Source: Agromyces albus
GTDB lineage: Bacteria; Actinomycetota; Actinomycetes; Actinomycetales; Microbacteriaceae
Reading direction: 5' to 3'
DNA length: 64,000 bases
Assembly (NCBI RefSeq): GCF_004134825.1
Contig: NZ_SDPN01000015.1
Span: 29,708-93,707, forward strand
Made by a program: the position numbers and the translations under genes. Below the pieces are notes generated by a model. It had not been told where the DNA came from and ran no database searches. It worked only from the letters and a program-made list of their open reading frames with translations. This document shows positions 17,238 through 24,263 of the stretch, piece after piece; position 1 is the first letter of the stretch, and the number at the start of each line of letters is the position of its first letter.

Positions 17238-17858
17238 ATGGCATCACCGAGCGACCGACTGGTCTGGATCGACTGCGAAATGACCGGCCTCGACCTCGAT
17301 GTCGATGAGCTCGTCGAGATCGCGGTCGTCATCACCGACTACGACCTGACTCCCGTCGACGCGGGACTCAGCATCGTGATCAAGCCCGATGCGAGCGCGC
17401 TCGAGTCGATGGGCGAATTCGTGCGCACGATGCACACCGAGTCCGGCCTCATCGAGGAGATCCCCAACGGTGTGAGCGTGGCCGAGGCGGAGTACGAGGT
17501 GCTCGAGTACGTGTTGAAGCATGTGCCCGACGAGCAGAAGGCGCCGCTCGCCGGCAACTCGATCGGCACCGACCGCGCGTTCCTCACGAAGTACATGCCG
17601 CGCCTCGATGCGCACCTGCACTATCGCAACGTCGACGTGTCGTCGATCAAGGAGCTCGCGAAGCGCTGGTACCCGCGTGCGTACTTCAACTCCCCCGCCA
17701 AGAACGGCGGTCACCGCGCCCTCGCCGACATCCTCGAGTCGATCCGCGAGCTCGAATACTACCGTCGCGCGCTCTTCGTGGCGGCCCCCGGTCCCACCAG
17801 CCAAGACCTCCAGGCGCTCGCGACCTCTGTGGTGGACGAGTTCGACAGCAAGTTGTAG
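17238..17858 (+). CDS. orn: Oligoribonuclease
   Basis: 3'-to-5' exoribonuclease that degrades 2-5 nt RNA fragments and linear cyclic-dinucleotide products. The 206-residue DEDDh protein starts MASPSDRLVWIDCEMTGLDL, carrying the first Asp/Glu of the active site. Further motifs are LAGNSIGTDRAFL (Exo II) and NGGHRALADI with the catalytic His/Asp (Exo III). Length matches the family with a short C-terminal extension. Next to a tRNA-His gene, as in other actinobacteria. Confidence 0.97.
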   Translation: MASPSDRLVWIDCEMTGLDLDVDELVEIAVVITDYDLTPVDAGLSIVIKPDASALESMGEFVRTMHTESGLIEEIPNGVSVAEAEYEVLEYVLKHVPDEQKAPLAGNSIGTDRAFLTKYMPRLDAHLHYRNVDVSSIKELAKRWYPRAYFNSPAKNGGHRALADILESIRELEYYRRALFVAAPGPTSQDLQALATSVVDEFDSKL

Positions 17859-17864
17859 TAGTCT
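17859..17864 (+). promoter_or_regulatory. Possible -10 box TAGTCT for tRNA-His
   Basis: TAGTCT directly follows the orn stop. Transcription would start about 30 nt before tRNA-His. Confidence 0.3.
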
Positions 17865-17869
17865 CTTTG

Positions 17870-18002
17870 AGTTGCCTGATCACTCCGGTGGTCGTCACAT
17901 GGTGGGTATAGCTCAGTCGGTAGAGCGCCTGGTTGTGGTCCAGGAGGTCGCGGGTTCAAGCCCCGTTACTCACCCCAATTTCCCCTAGTCAGTTGCCTGA
18001 TC
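17870..18002. repeat. 12-bp direct repeat flanking tRNA-His
   Basis: AGTTGCCTGATC occurs at 17870-17881 and 17991-18002, on either side of the tRNA. No integrase or element boundary accompanies it. Confidence 0.7.
17901..17977 (+). tRNA. tRNA-His (anticodon GTG)
   Basis: The acceptor stem pairs GTGGGTA (17902-17908) with TACTCAC (17967-17973). The extra G at 17901 faces C17974, the identity pair of tRNA-His. The anticodon stem CCTGG/CCAGG is perfect with GTG at 17935-17937. CCA is encoded at 17975-17977, unlike the Arg tRNA in this window. Confidence 0.97.
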
Positions 18003-18026
18003 CCGTTGGCCTCGATCGGAGCTGTC

Positions 18027-18374
18027 GTGGAACTCGATGCCGAGGCCTTCGAAGCGATCGTCGTCGACGAGCTCGACGAATTGCCCGATGACATGGTCGA
18101 CGGACTCGAGAACGTCGTCTTCGTCGTCGAGGATCGCCCCGAAGACGGCACCCTCGACCTGCTCGGGCTCTACGACGGCTGGGCGCTCACCGAACGCGAT
18201 CGCTACGGCTTCGGCGAGACCCCCGACCGCATCGTGCTCTACCGTGAGCCGCTGCTCGCGATCTCGAGCGATGAGGAGCAACTGCGCGAGGAGATCCACG
18301 TCACCCTCGTGCACGAGATCGCGCACTTCTACGGCATCGACGACGCCCGCCTGCACGAGCTGGGCTGGGCATGA
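18027..18374 (+). CDS. Zincin-like metallopeptidase family protein
   Basis: A 115-residue small metallopeptidase-like protein of the actinobacterial Zincin_1 type (PF06262). The HEXXH-type zinc site is in the last 30 residues: TLVHEIAHFYGIDDARLHELGW. The upstream part contains DGTLDLLGLYDGW and a conserved arginine segment (RDRYGFGETPDRIVLYREPLL). The GTG at 18027 is chosen because GGAG lies 5 nt upstream; an upstream TTG at 18006 has no such site. Whether it is proteolytically active is unknown. Confidence 0.85.
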   Translation: MELDAEAFEAIVVDELDELPDDMVDGLENVVFVVEDRPEDGTLDLLGLYDGWALTERDRYGFGETPDRIVLYREPLLAISSDEEQLREEIHVTLVHEIAHFYGIDDARLHELGWA

Positions 18375-18386
18375 CGACGCTCGGGA

Positions 18387-18392
18387 TACGCT
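18387..18392 (+). promoter_or_regulatory. -10 box TACGCT, leaderless start
   Basis: TACGCT plus 6 nt (GATTCC) precedes the ATG at 18399. Confidence 0.5.
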
Positions 18393-18398
18393 GATTCC

Positions 18399-19661
18399 AT
18401 GAGCCTCGCCCCCGGCCGCATCGTCGGCATCATCGTCGGCGCGCTCGCGATTCTCGGCATCGGGGTCTACGGCCCGGCGATGCTCCTCGGCCCCCTCCCC
18501 GACGTCACGGTGAAGGTCGAAGGAGCCGCGGATGCCGCCGGCGAACCCCCCGCTCCCATCGTGCTGCCCGGCACCGGCGCCAACGCGCTCGCGGTGATCG
18601 CCGACGACGGCTCGGCCAAGACGCTCGCCCTCGGCGGCGAGGCGGGCGTGGTGCCGGTCGGCGGAGCGGCGAAGCTCGTGGCAGTGCTCGCCACCCTCGA
18701 ATCGCTACCCCTGCCCGCTGAGGGCGCCGGACCCGGCATCCCCATCGGTCCGGCCGACTACACCGACTACCTGAAGTACTCGGGCGAGGGCTCGCGCGCC
18801 CTGCAGGTGTCGCCCGGTGAGACCTGGACGGAGCGCGACGTCGTGCGGGCCGTGCTGCTCGCGTCGAGCAACAATCACGCCGACACGCTCGTGCGCTGGG
18901 CGTTCGGCGGCGTGGAGCCGTACGTCGCGGCGGCGAACGAGTGGCTTGCCGAGAACGGCTTCGAGTCCACCCGGGTCGATGACGCCACTGGGCTCTCGGG
19001 CGACAACGTCGGCACGGCCGAAGAGCTCACTCGCCTCGTGGCTCTCGCCCTCGCCGACCCCGAGATCGCCGAGATCTTCGATGGGTCGGCGACCCCGACC
19101 CCCACCCCGGGCACCCGGAACGTGCCCGACATCGCCGCGCACCTCGAAGGCGACGGCGTGCGCTCGATCTCCCGCAGCTTCACCGATCAAGCCGGCCTCT
19201 GCTTGCTCTTCACCGCCGAGATTCCCGGTGCAGAGGGCGACGAACCACGGCGGATCGTCGGCGCGATGCTCCGCATGCCCGACTACGAGACGCTCGACCC
19301 GGCCGTGCTCGCCGCCCTCGAATCCACGAAGGTCGCGGCGCAACCGATCACCGTGATCACCTCGGGAACTGCGTACGCCGAGGTCGAGGCGCCATGGGGC
19401 GATCGCGGTGAGCTCGTGGCGTCGACCACGCGCACGGCGGTCGCCTGGGGCACCGCGCTCGGCGAGACATCCGTCACTGTGGAGCCGTTCTCGACGGCGG
19501 CGAAGGGCCGCGACGTGGGCCGCGCTGCGGTGCCGACCGCCACGGGCGAGATCGCGTCACCGCTCGAGCTCAGCGCTGACATCCGCGATCCCGGGCCGTT
19601 GTGGCGCCTGAGCCACCCGGTCGAGCTCATCTCGGCGTTCGTCGCCGACCAGGAGAGGTGA
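18399..19661 (+). CDS. D-alanyl-D-alanine carboxypeptidase homologue, catalytically degenerate
   Basis: A 420-residue penicillin-binding-protein-like domain behind an uncleaved signal anchor (about 8-30). It aligns with DacA-type enzymes around VPVGGAAKLVAVLATLE (SxxK region), LLASSNNHADTLVRWA (SxN region, Ser157-Asn158-Asn159 kept) and DDATGLSGDNVGTAEELTRL. The nucleophilic serine of SxxK is glycine (Gly89, Lys92 kept). The KTG box is replaced by DQAG (263-266). It therefore probably does not cleave peptidoglycan and may bind muropeptides or act as a scaffold. Leaderless start. Confidence 0.82.
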   Translation: MSLAPGRIVGIIVGALAILGIGVYGPAMLLGPLPDVTVKVEGAADAAGEPPAPIVLPGTGANALAVIADDGSAKTLALGGEAGVVPVGGAAKLVAVLATLESLPLPAEGAGPGIPIGPADYTDYLKYSGEGSRALQVSPGETWTERDVVRAVLLASSNNHADTLVRWAFGGVEPYVAAANEWLAENGFESTRVDDATGLSGDNVGTAEELTRLVALALADPEIAEIFDGSATPTPTPGTRNVPDIAAHLEGDGVRSISRSFTDQAGLCLLFTAEIPGAEGDEPRRIVGAMLRMPDYETLDPAVLAALESTKVAAQPITVITSGTAYAEVEAPWGDRGELVASTTRTAVAWGTALGETSVTVEPFSTAAKGRDVGRAAVPTATGEIASPLELSADIRDPGPLWRLSHPVELISAFVADQER

Positions 19662-19709
19662 ACTGGAATCCGATTCGGCCTGCGCAGGCCTCATGCTGCG
19701 CCGGATGCC

Positions 19710-19967
19710 TCAGTCGTTCTCGTCGTCGGACTCCACCGGATCTGAGTCGTCGGCGTCGAAGCGGAAACGCACGCGAAGCTGGCCGTTCACCTCGCGCTGC
19801 TCGACGGCGTCGTACCAGAACACCGACTCGAGGCCGTCGACCGCGGCGAACATGCCGACTCGTGACTCGGGCTTGCCGCCGACGAGCACGCGGTGCTCGA
19901 ACTCGCCCTCGAGCGGCCCATCGAGGAACTCCGCGACATACTGCGCACCTGCGGTGTCTGCACTCAT
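19710..19967 (-). CDS. Small acidic hypothetical protein, 85 aa
   Basis: An 85-residue protein with a compact beta-rich part (AQYVAEFLDGPLEGEFEHRVL, then GMFAAVDGLESVFWYDAVEQ) and a very acidic, probably disordered tail (DADDSDPVESDDEND). The ATG at 19967 lies exactly 6 nt after a TACGGT box; the frame continues open upstream but has no better start. It precedes no gene closely (convergent with the carboxypeptidase homologue). No family recognised. Confidence 0.75.
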   Translation of the reverse strand: MSADTAGAQYVAEFLDGPLEGEFEHRVLVGGKPESRVGMFAAVDGLESVFWYDAVEQREVNGQLRVRFRFDADDSDPVESDDEND

Positions 19968-19973
19968 GTGACT

Positions 19974-19979
19974 ACCGTA
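19974..19979 (-). promoter_or_regulatory. -10 box TACGGT, leaderless start
   Basis: Minus-strand TACGGT, 6 nt, then ATG at 19967. Confidence 0.45.
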
Positions 19980-19983
19980 TCCC

Positions 19984-20700
19984 TCACGCGCGTGCGGCGG
20001 CAGACGGCGCGCTCTGCGCAGATGCCGGCTCCAGGCGCCCGTCATCGGTGCGGCGCACGTGGATCGAGGCCCGCCGCTCGGGTACGGTGCGATGCACGTA
20101 TCGCCGCCACTGCCGCTCCCAGACGGCCCAGAACGGGTCGTAGAGGCCGCCGTCGCGTTCGAGTGCACGACGCTTGCGGAGGGCATCTGGCGCCGCCACC
20201 CACACGTGCACCGCATCGGACGCGAGCGCACCCGCCTCGAACGCCCCGCACCCTTCGATGATGAGCGCACGGCCGGGACGTCGTCGTTCGAGGGCGCCCG
20301 GAGCATCGGCCACCCAGTCCCAGCGGGTCCAGCGACCGACACTGCCGCGGCGCAGGGGCGGAACGAGTGTTCGGGAGAGGTCGGATCCGGCGCGAGCCAG
20401 CCCGTTCCAGCCACGGTATGCGTCGTCGAGGCGAACCAGGGACGGCGCCGGGCCCGGCCAGCGGTCGAGCACGGCATCCGCGAGTGTGCTCTTGCCCGCG
20501 CCGCTCGGCCCGTCGATGAGCACGATCGGCGCGCGGCGGCCCCGTACTGCGGCGAGGATGCCGCGCACAGCGGAGGCCGCGACGATCGGCTCGGACTCGA
20601 GGTCCGCGCGCTCGGCCTCGGGGCTCTGGGCGACGGACGTGGCGGGAGCAGGGTCGGCGGCCCGATCGAGCGCACGCGCCGACCGGTCACGACCAGACAA
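19984..20700 (-). CDS. P-loop kinase of the uridine kinase-like type
   Basis: A 238-residue ATP-binding protein. About 50 N-terminal residues are disordered (Ala/Ser/Arg-rich). Walker A reads DGPSGAGKST near residues 63-72, followed by VRLDDAYRGWNGL, a substrate-loop equivalent, and ALIIEGCGAFEAGAL, a Walker B-like strand. The C-terminal region DPFWAVWERQWRRYVHRTVPERRA is basic. The start is probably TTG at 20700, overlapping the end of the ECF permease gene by 14 nt, so it is the last gene of the ykoE-D-C operon. A link to thiamine or pyrimidine phosphorylation is only inference. Confidence 0.75.
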   Translation of the reverse strand: MSGRDRSARALDRAADPAPATSVAQSPEAERADLESEPIVAASAVRGILAAVRGRRAPIVLIDGPSGAGKSTLADAVLDRWPGPAPSLVRLDDAYRGWNGLARAGSDLSRTLVPPLRRGSVGRWTRWDWVADAPGALERRRPGRALIIEGCGAFEAGALASDAVHVWVAAPDALRKRRALERDGGLYDPFWAVWERQWRRYVHRTVPERRASIHVRRTDDGRLEPASAQSAPSAAARA

Positions 20701-21466
20701 GGTTCCAGCTTCCCGTGACCACTGCGGCGGTGACCGATATTGCTGCCACGAGGCATCCGACCACGATCACCACCCACTCGGTGCCGCCGAAGTGCACACG
20801 GCGCGCCCACGTGCGCTCGGCGGAAGCCCCGAATCCGCGCGCCTCCATCGCCGTGGCGAGAGTACTGCCGCGGCGGATGGCGAGCACGAGCAGCGCGAAG
20901 GCCTGGCCGAGGGAGCGACGGATGACGCCGCGGTCGGCCACTCCTCGTGCACGACGCGCGAGCGCGAGGGTGCGCCAGTCGTCGATGCTCGATCCGACGA
21001 GCCGGAGTGCGGCCAGGGCGCCGAGCACGAATCGCGCCGGCAACCGGAGCGTCTGCGCGAGGCCGTCGGCGAAGTCGGTCGGATCGATCGTGAGGAAGAG
21101 CACGACCGCGGGCAACGCGATCGCGATCACGCGCGTCATGGTCGCGAGGCCGATCTCGAGCGATCCTTCGCTGATGTGGATGAGGCCGAACTCCCAGAAC
21201 GTCGCACCGGAGGGCGCGCCGTAGAGCACCATGCTGAGGCCCGTGAGCGGAGCTGCGATCCACACGGGAAGCGTGCGCGGCGACCAGAGCAGCGACCCGA
21301 GCCCGATCGCCATGAACACGATCAGCTCGCACACGATCGCCACCCCCGCCGAGACCGGGTCGAGTGTGAGCACGAGCGCGATGCTGAGCGGGATCGTCGC
21401 GGCGACCTTCGCGACCGGATTGACGGCGGCGAGCGGCAGATCGGGACGCACCATGCCGATGCTCAT
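20687..21466 (-). CDS. ykoC: ECF transporter transmembrane (T) component
   Basis: Scaffold permease of an energy-coupling-factor importer, 259 residues, with about six helices. Between the membrane part and the C-terminus it has the two Ala-Arg-Gly coupling motifs that contact the ATPases (LARRARGVADRG and AMEARGFGA). The ATG at 21466 overlaps the stop of the ATPase gene (ATGA), so subunits are made together. Place in the operon after a TPP riboswitch makes it part of a thiamine/HMP uptake system. Confidence 0.92.
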   Translation of the reverse strand: MSIGMVRPDLPLAAVNPVAKVAATIPLSIALVLTLDPVSAGVAIVCELIVFMAIGLGSLLWSPRTLPVWIAAPLTGLSMVLYGAPSGATFWEFGLIHISEGSLEIGLATMTRVIAIALPAVVLFLTIDPTDFADGLAQTLRLPARFVLGALAALRLVGSSIDDWRTLALARRARGVADRGVIRRSLGQAFALLVLAIRRGSTLATAMEARGFGASAERTWARRVHFGGTEWVVIVVGCLVAAISVTAAVVTGSWNLVWS

Positions 21467-23019
21467 GCGCGAACCCCGCGTTGCGTGCCGTGCGCAGCGC
21501 GATCACCGTGCCGCGCAGGAGAAGTGCCGGCGCGCTCATCGCCGTCATCGGGCGGAGCGGCGAGCACAAGACGCGTGTCGGCGACTGCTTCGACGAAGGT
21601 CTCGTCATGCGTGACCGCCACGACGCCGACGCCCTCATCGCGGAGCTCGACGATCAGGCGGGCGAGCTCGCGCCAGGTGTTCGCGTCCTGACCGAACGTC
21701 GGCTCATCGAGCACGAGCATGCGCGGACGGCTCGCCAGCACCGTCGCCACCGACAGCCGGCGCTTCTCGCCTCCCGAGAGGGTGAACGGGTTCGCGTCGG
21801 CGAGCGGGTCGAGGCGAAGTGCGGCGAGCAGCCGATCGACCCGTGCCGTGCGCTCGCGCGGCGACAACTTGAGTGCCCGCGGCCCCACCTCGAGCTCGGC
21901 GCGCACGCTCCCCGTCAGGAACTGGTGCTCGGGGTTCTGGAAGACCGTGCCGATACGCGTGAGCAGGTCGCGCGAACGCCACCTCCACGGCTCGGAGCCG
22001 AGGTCGCCGGCGAGGGCCACGCCCGCGGCGAGCTCGCCGGCGTCGGGCCTCACGAGGCCGGCGAGGGTGAGCGCGAGCGTCGACTTGCCCGCGCCGTTCG
22101 GCCCGGTGACAGCGAGGATGCGGCCGGCATCCACGCGCGTGTCGATGCCGCGCTGCACCGGGTCGCCCGGAACTCGCGCGACAGCGAGTGCCGCGGCGGT
22201 CATGAGATGCTCAGCGGACGTCGGGGCGGGCGCGTGGGCGCGCCACGGGACATCCGTCGGCAGCCAGACGCCGGCTGCACGCAGTTCTCCGGCGCGATCG
22301 TCGAGCACGTCAGCAGGCCGACCGTCGGCGATGAGCCGGCCGCCCTGCCCCAGCACGACCACGCGATCGACGACCGGAAGCCACACCGAGACTCGGTGCT
22401 CGATGACGACGAGGGTCGCGCCGCTCTCCTCGGCGACCCGCGCCACCGCGTCGCGCACCTCTCGCACGCCGTCGGGATCGAGGTTCGCCGTCGGCTCGTC
22501 GAGCAGGATCAGCCCCGGCCGCATCGCGAGCACGCCGGCGAGCGCAAGCCGCTGCCGTTGCCCACCCGAGAGATTCGCCGTGGAGTGCTGATGCGGCAGC
22601 CGCAAGCCGACCGCATCGAGTGCGTCGGCGACCCTCGGCCAGATCGCGTCGGCGGGCACGCCGAGGTTCTCGAGACCGAATGCGACGTCGTCGCCGAGCC
22701 GCGCCATGATGAGCTGGCTGTCGGGGTCTTGCAGTACGAGTCCCGATCGGCCACGGGATGCCTCGGGCGGTCGCCCGTCGATGAGCAGCTCGCCCCTCGA
22801 CTCGCCGTCTTCGTCACCACCGAGCACTCCGGCGAGCCCGTGCAACAGCGTGGACTTGCCGGAGCCGGATGCCCCGAGCAGGAGCACCCGCTCCCCCGGC
22901 GCGATGCGCAGGTCGAGACCGGCGATCGCGGCCTCGCGCCGGCCTCCGTGCCGCCAGCCCCAGCGCCGCGCCTGGATCTCGACCGGGCGGGAATCGGCGA
23001 CGGATTCGCCGATGCGCAT
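21463..23019 (-). CDS. ykoD: ECF transporter ATPase, two fused ABC domains
   Basis: Energises the ECF importer. The 518 residues carry two ABC modules in one chain, replacing separate EcfA1/EcfA2. Module 1: Walker A GASGSGKST, signature LSGGQRQRLAL, Walker B LILLDEPTANLD. Module 2: GPNGAGKST, LSGGEKRRLSV, LVLDEPTFGQD. The ATG at 23019 begins 1 nt after the ykoE stop. An in-frame upstream region exists but would overlap ykoE entirely, so it is rejected as the start. Confidence 0.93.
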   Translation of the reverse strand: MRIGESVADSRPVEIQARRWGWRHGGRREAAIAGLDLRIAPGERVLLLGASGSGKSTLLHGLAGVLGGDEDGESRGELLIDGRPPEASRGRSGLVLQDPDSQLIMARLGDDVAFGLENLGVPADAIWPRVADALDAVGLRLPHQHSTANLSGGQRQRLALAGVLAMRPGLILLDEPTANLDPDGVREVRDAVARVAEESGATLVVIEHRVSVWLPVVDRVVVLGQGGRLIADGRPADVLDDRAGELRAAGVWLPTDVPWRAHAPAPTSAEHLMTAAALAVARVPGDPVQRGIDTRVDAGRILAVTGPNGAGKSTLALTLAGLVRPDAGELAAGVALAGDLGSEPWRWRSRDLLTRIGTVFQNPEHQFLTGSVRAELEVGPRALKLSPRERTARVDRLLAALRLDPLADANPFTLSGGEKRRLSVATVLASRPRMLVLDEPTFGQDANTWRELARLIVELRDEGVGVVAVTHDETFVEAVADTRLVLAAPPDDGDERAGTSPARHGDRAAHGTQRGVRA

Positions 23020-23020
23020 G

Positions 23021-23650
23021 TCAGGACGCTCGGATCTCGCGGCCTGCGGCGAAGCGGCCGAGCGCGCCCGACCGGGCGAGTCCGCGTGCAGCGAGCCAGG
23101 ACAGTCCGCCGGCGATGATCGCGCCGCCAACGATCGCCGAGGCGGTGTAGATCACGGCGAAGGCGGGTGCGGCGCCCGCGTACCAGAGCACGAGGTCGTT
23201 GATCGCCATAGCGAGCCCGGCGGCCGCGCCCGCGAGGAGCGCGACCGGCAGGCGCCAATAGCGGTACAGGAACAGCGCGAAGACGATCTCGGCGCCGAGG
23301 CCCTGCACGAGCCCGGCCTCGATCGTGAGAAGACCGCCCCACTGGCTGCCGATGAGCGAGGAGACGACCGCGGCGACGAGCTCGGTGTAGAGCGCGGCAC
23401 CCGGCTTGCGGATGATGAGCGCGCCGAGCACGCCGGCGATCAGCCAGACACCTGCGGGAGCTGCCTGGAGCCCCGGCAGCAGTGCCTCGATCGGTGCCGA
23501 GACCGGGCCCCAGGCGACGCCCCAAGCCCAGAAGATGACGCCGACTGCGACGCCGATGATGCTCGCGACGACGATGTCGACGACGCGCCAGCGGAAGCGG
23601 CGACCGCCGGTGGTGATGGCGGATTCGGATGTGGTGACGGTTGCGTGCAC
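23021..23650 (-). CDS. ykoE: ECF transporter substrate-binding (S) component, YkoE family
   Basis: Membrane protein (209 residues, 5-6 helices) that captures the substrate for the ECF importer. The YkoE-like pattern includes RWRVVDIVVASIIGVAVGVIF, the loop LRKPGAAL-like IIRKPGAALYTELVAAVVSSL, and GSQWGGLLTIEAGLVQGLGAE. The family is predicted to transport thiamine or its hydroxymethylpyrimidine precursor, consistent with the TPP riboswitch immediately upstream. The GTG at 23650 is chosen for the AAAGGG 7 nt upstream; a GTG at 23683 is the alternative. Confidence 0.9.
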   Translation of the reverse strand: MHATVTTSESAITTGGRRFRWRVVDIVVASIIGVAVGVIFWAWGVAWGPVSAPIEALLPGLQAAPAGVWLIAGVLGALIIRKPGAALYTELVAAVVSSLIGSQWGGLLTIEAGLVQGLGAEIVFALFLYRYWRLPVALLAGAAAGLAMAINDLVLWYAGAAPAFAVIYTASAIVGGAIIAGGLSWLAARGLARSGALGRFAAGREIRAS

Positions 23651-23699
23651 TGTCGTGCCCTTTCGATTCGTGGAAAGAGGCACGGGATTGAGATGTGAT

Positions 23700-23790
<91 letters not shown>

Positions 23791-23797
23791 GACATCG

Positions 23798-23803
23798 AGT
23801 ATA
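23798..23803 (-). promoter_or_regulatory. -10 box TATACT for the riboswitch-ykoEDC operon
   Basis: TATACT on the minus strand, about 7-8 nt before the riboswitch 5' end. No clear -35 box. Confidence 0.5.
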
Positions 23804-23900
23804 CGCTGCAGGGTTCGCCGACTTGCGACGACCGGCAGCCTGGATGACGCCATGCCACAACACGACGCGGCAACGATGCGGGGCTCGGCTCCGCGAGCGG

Positions 23901-24233
23901 TCAGCGCTTGAGCGCGCGGATGACCACCTTCAGGGCCTTGCCCGTCACCCAGATGAGTGGTGTCGCGACGAGCATCAGCCCGATGAGGTTCGGCTCGAAG
24001 CGCACGTCGCCTCCACGACCGATGTATGCGCCGATCGGAATGGAGACGCCGCCTCCTCCGCCGCCGCTGCCCTGGTCGCCTTTCTCATCGCTCCCGCCAC
24101 CGCCGCCGAAGCCGTAGTAGCCGAGCGCCACCGGAACCACCTTGGTGCCGTCGATGTCGAGTGTCTCGCCGTAAGACGTCTTGACGCCGACGCCGGAAAC
24201 GGTCTCTGCGAGTTCCAGTACGAGTTCAGCCAT
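23901..24233 (-). CDS. GerW/YtfJ-family protein
   Basis: A 110-residue protein of the spore YtfJ (PF09579) type. It contains the conserved core TSYGETLDIDGTKVVPVALGYYGFGGG, a Gly/Ser-rich middle, and a C-terminal GAYIGRGGDVRFEPN followed by a hydrophobic helix (LIGLMLVATPLIWVTGKAL). In Bacillus the family member is involved in spore germination; the homologues in non-sporulating actinobacteria have no known role. A TAGCGT box lies 7 nt before the ATG. Confidence 0.85.
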   Translation of the reverse strand: MAELVLELAETVSGVGVKTSYGETLDIDGTKVVPVALGYYGFGGGGGSDEKGDQGSGGGGGGVSIPIGAYIGRGGDVRFEPNLIGLMLVATPLIWVTGKALKVVIRALKR

Positions 24234-24240
24234 GCGGGCA

Positions 24241-24246
24241 ACGCTA
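24241..24246 (-). promoter_or_regulatory. -10 box TAGCGT for the YtfJ-family gene
   Basis: TAGCGT, then 7 nt, then ATG at 24233. Near-leaderless. Confidence 0.4.
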
Positions 24247-24263
24247 CTCGCGGATGCCTCGGC

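Noticed and set aside
16452..17977. tRNA-flanked genomic island between tRNA-Arg and tRNA-His
   Set aside because: The genes between (a kinase and orn) are ordinary housekeeping genes with normal composition.
17870..18002. Direct repeats around tRNA-His as attachment sites of an integrated element
   Set aside because: Only 121 bp apart, no integrase, no foreign genes, no change in base composition. The only recombinase is XerC far away in its usual context.
18399..19661. Pseudogene call for the carboxypeptidase homologue
   Set aside because: The frame is intact at full length with a promoter at ideal spacing, SxN is kept, and no stop or frameshift is present. Loss of activity seems adaptive rather than decay.
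21463..23130. Longer N-terminus of the ECF ATPase (start at 23130)
   Set aside because: It would overlap ykoE by more than 100 nt. The added residues are of the antisense-type composition, and the ATG at 23019 is adjacent to the ykoE stop.
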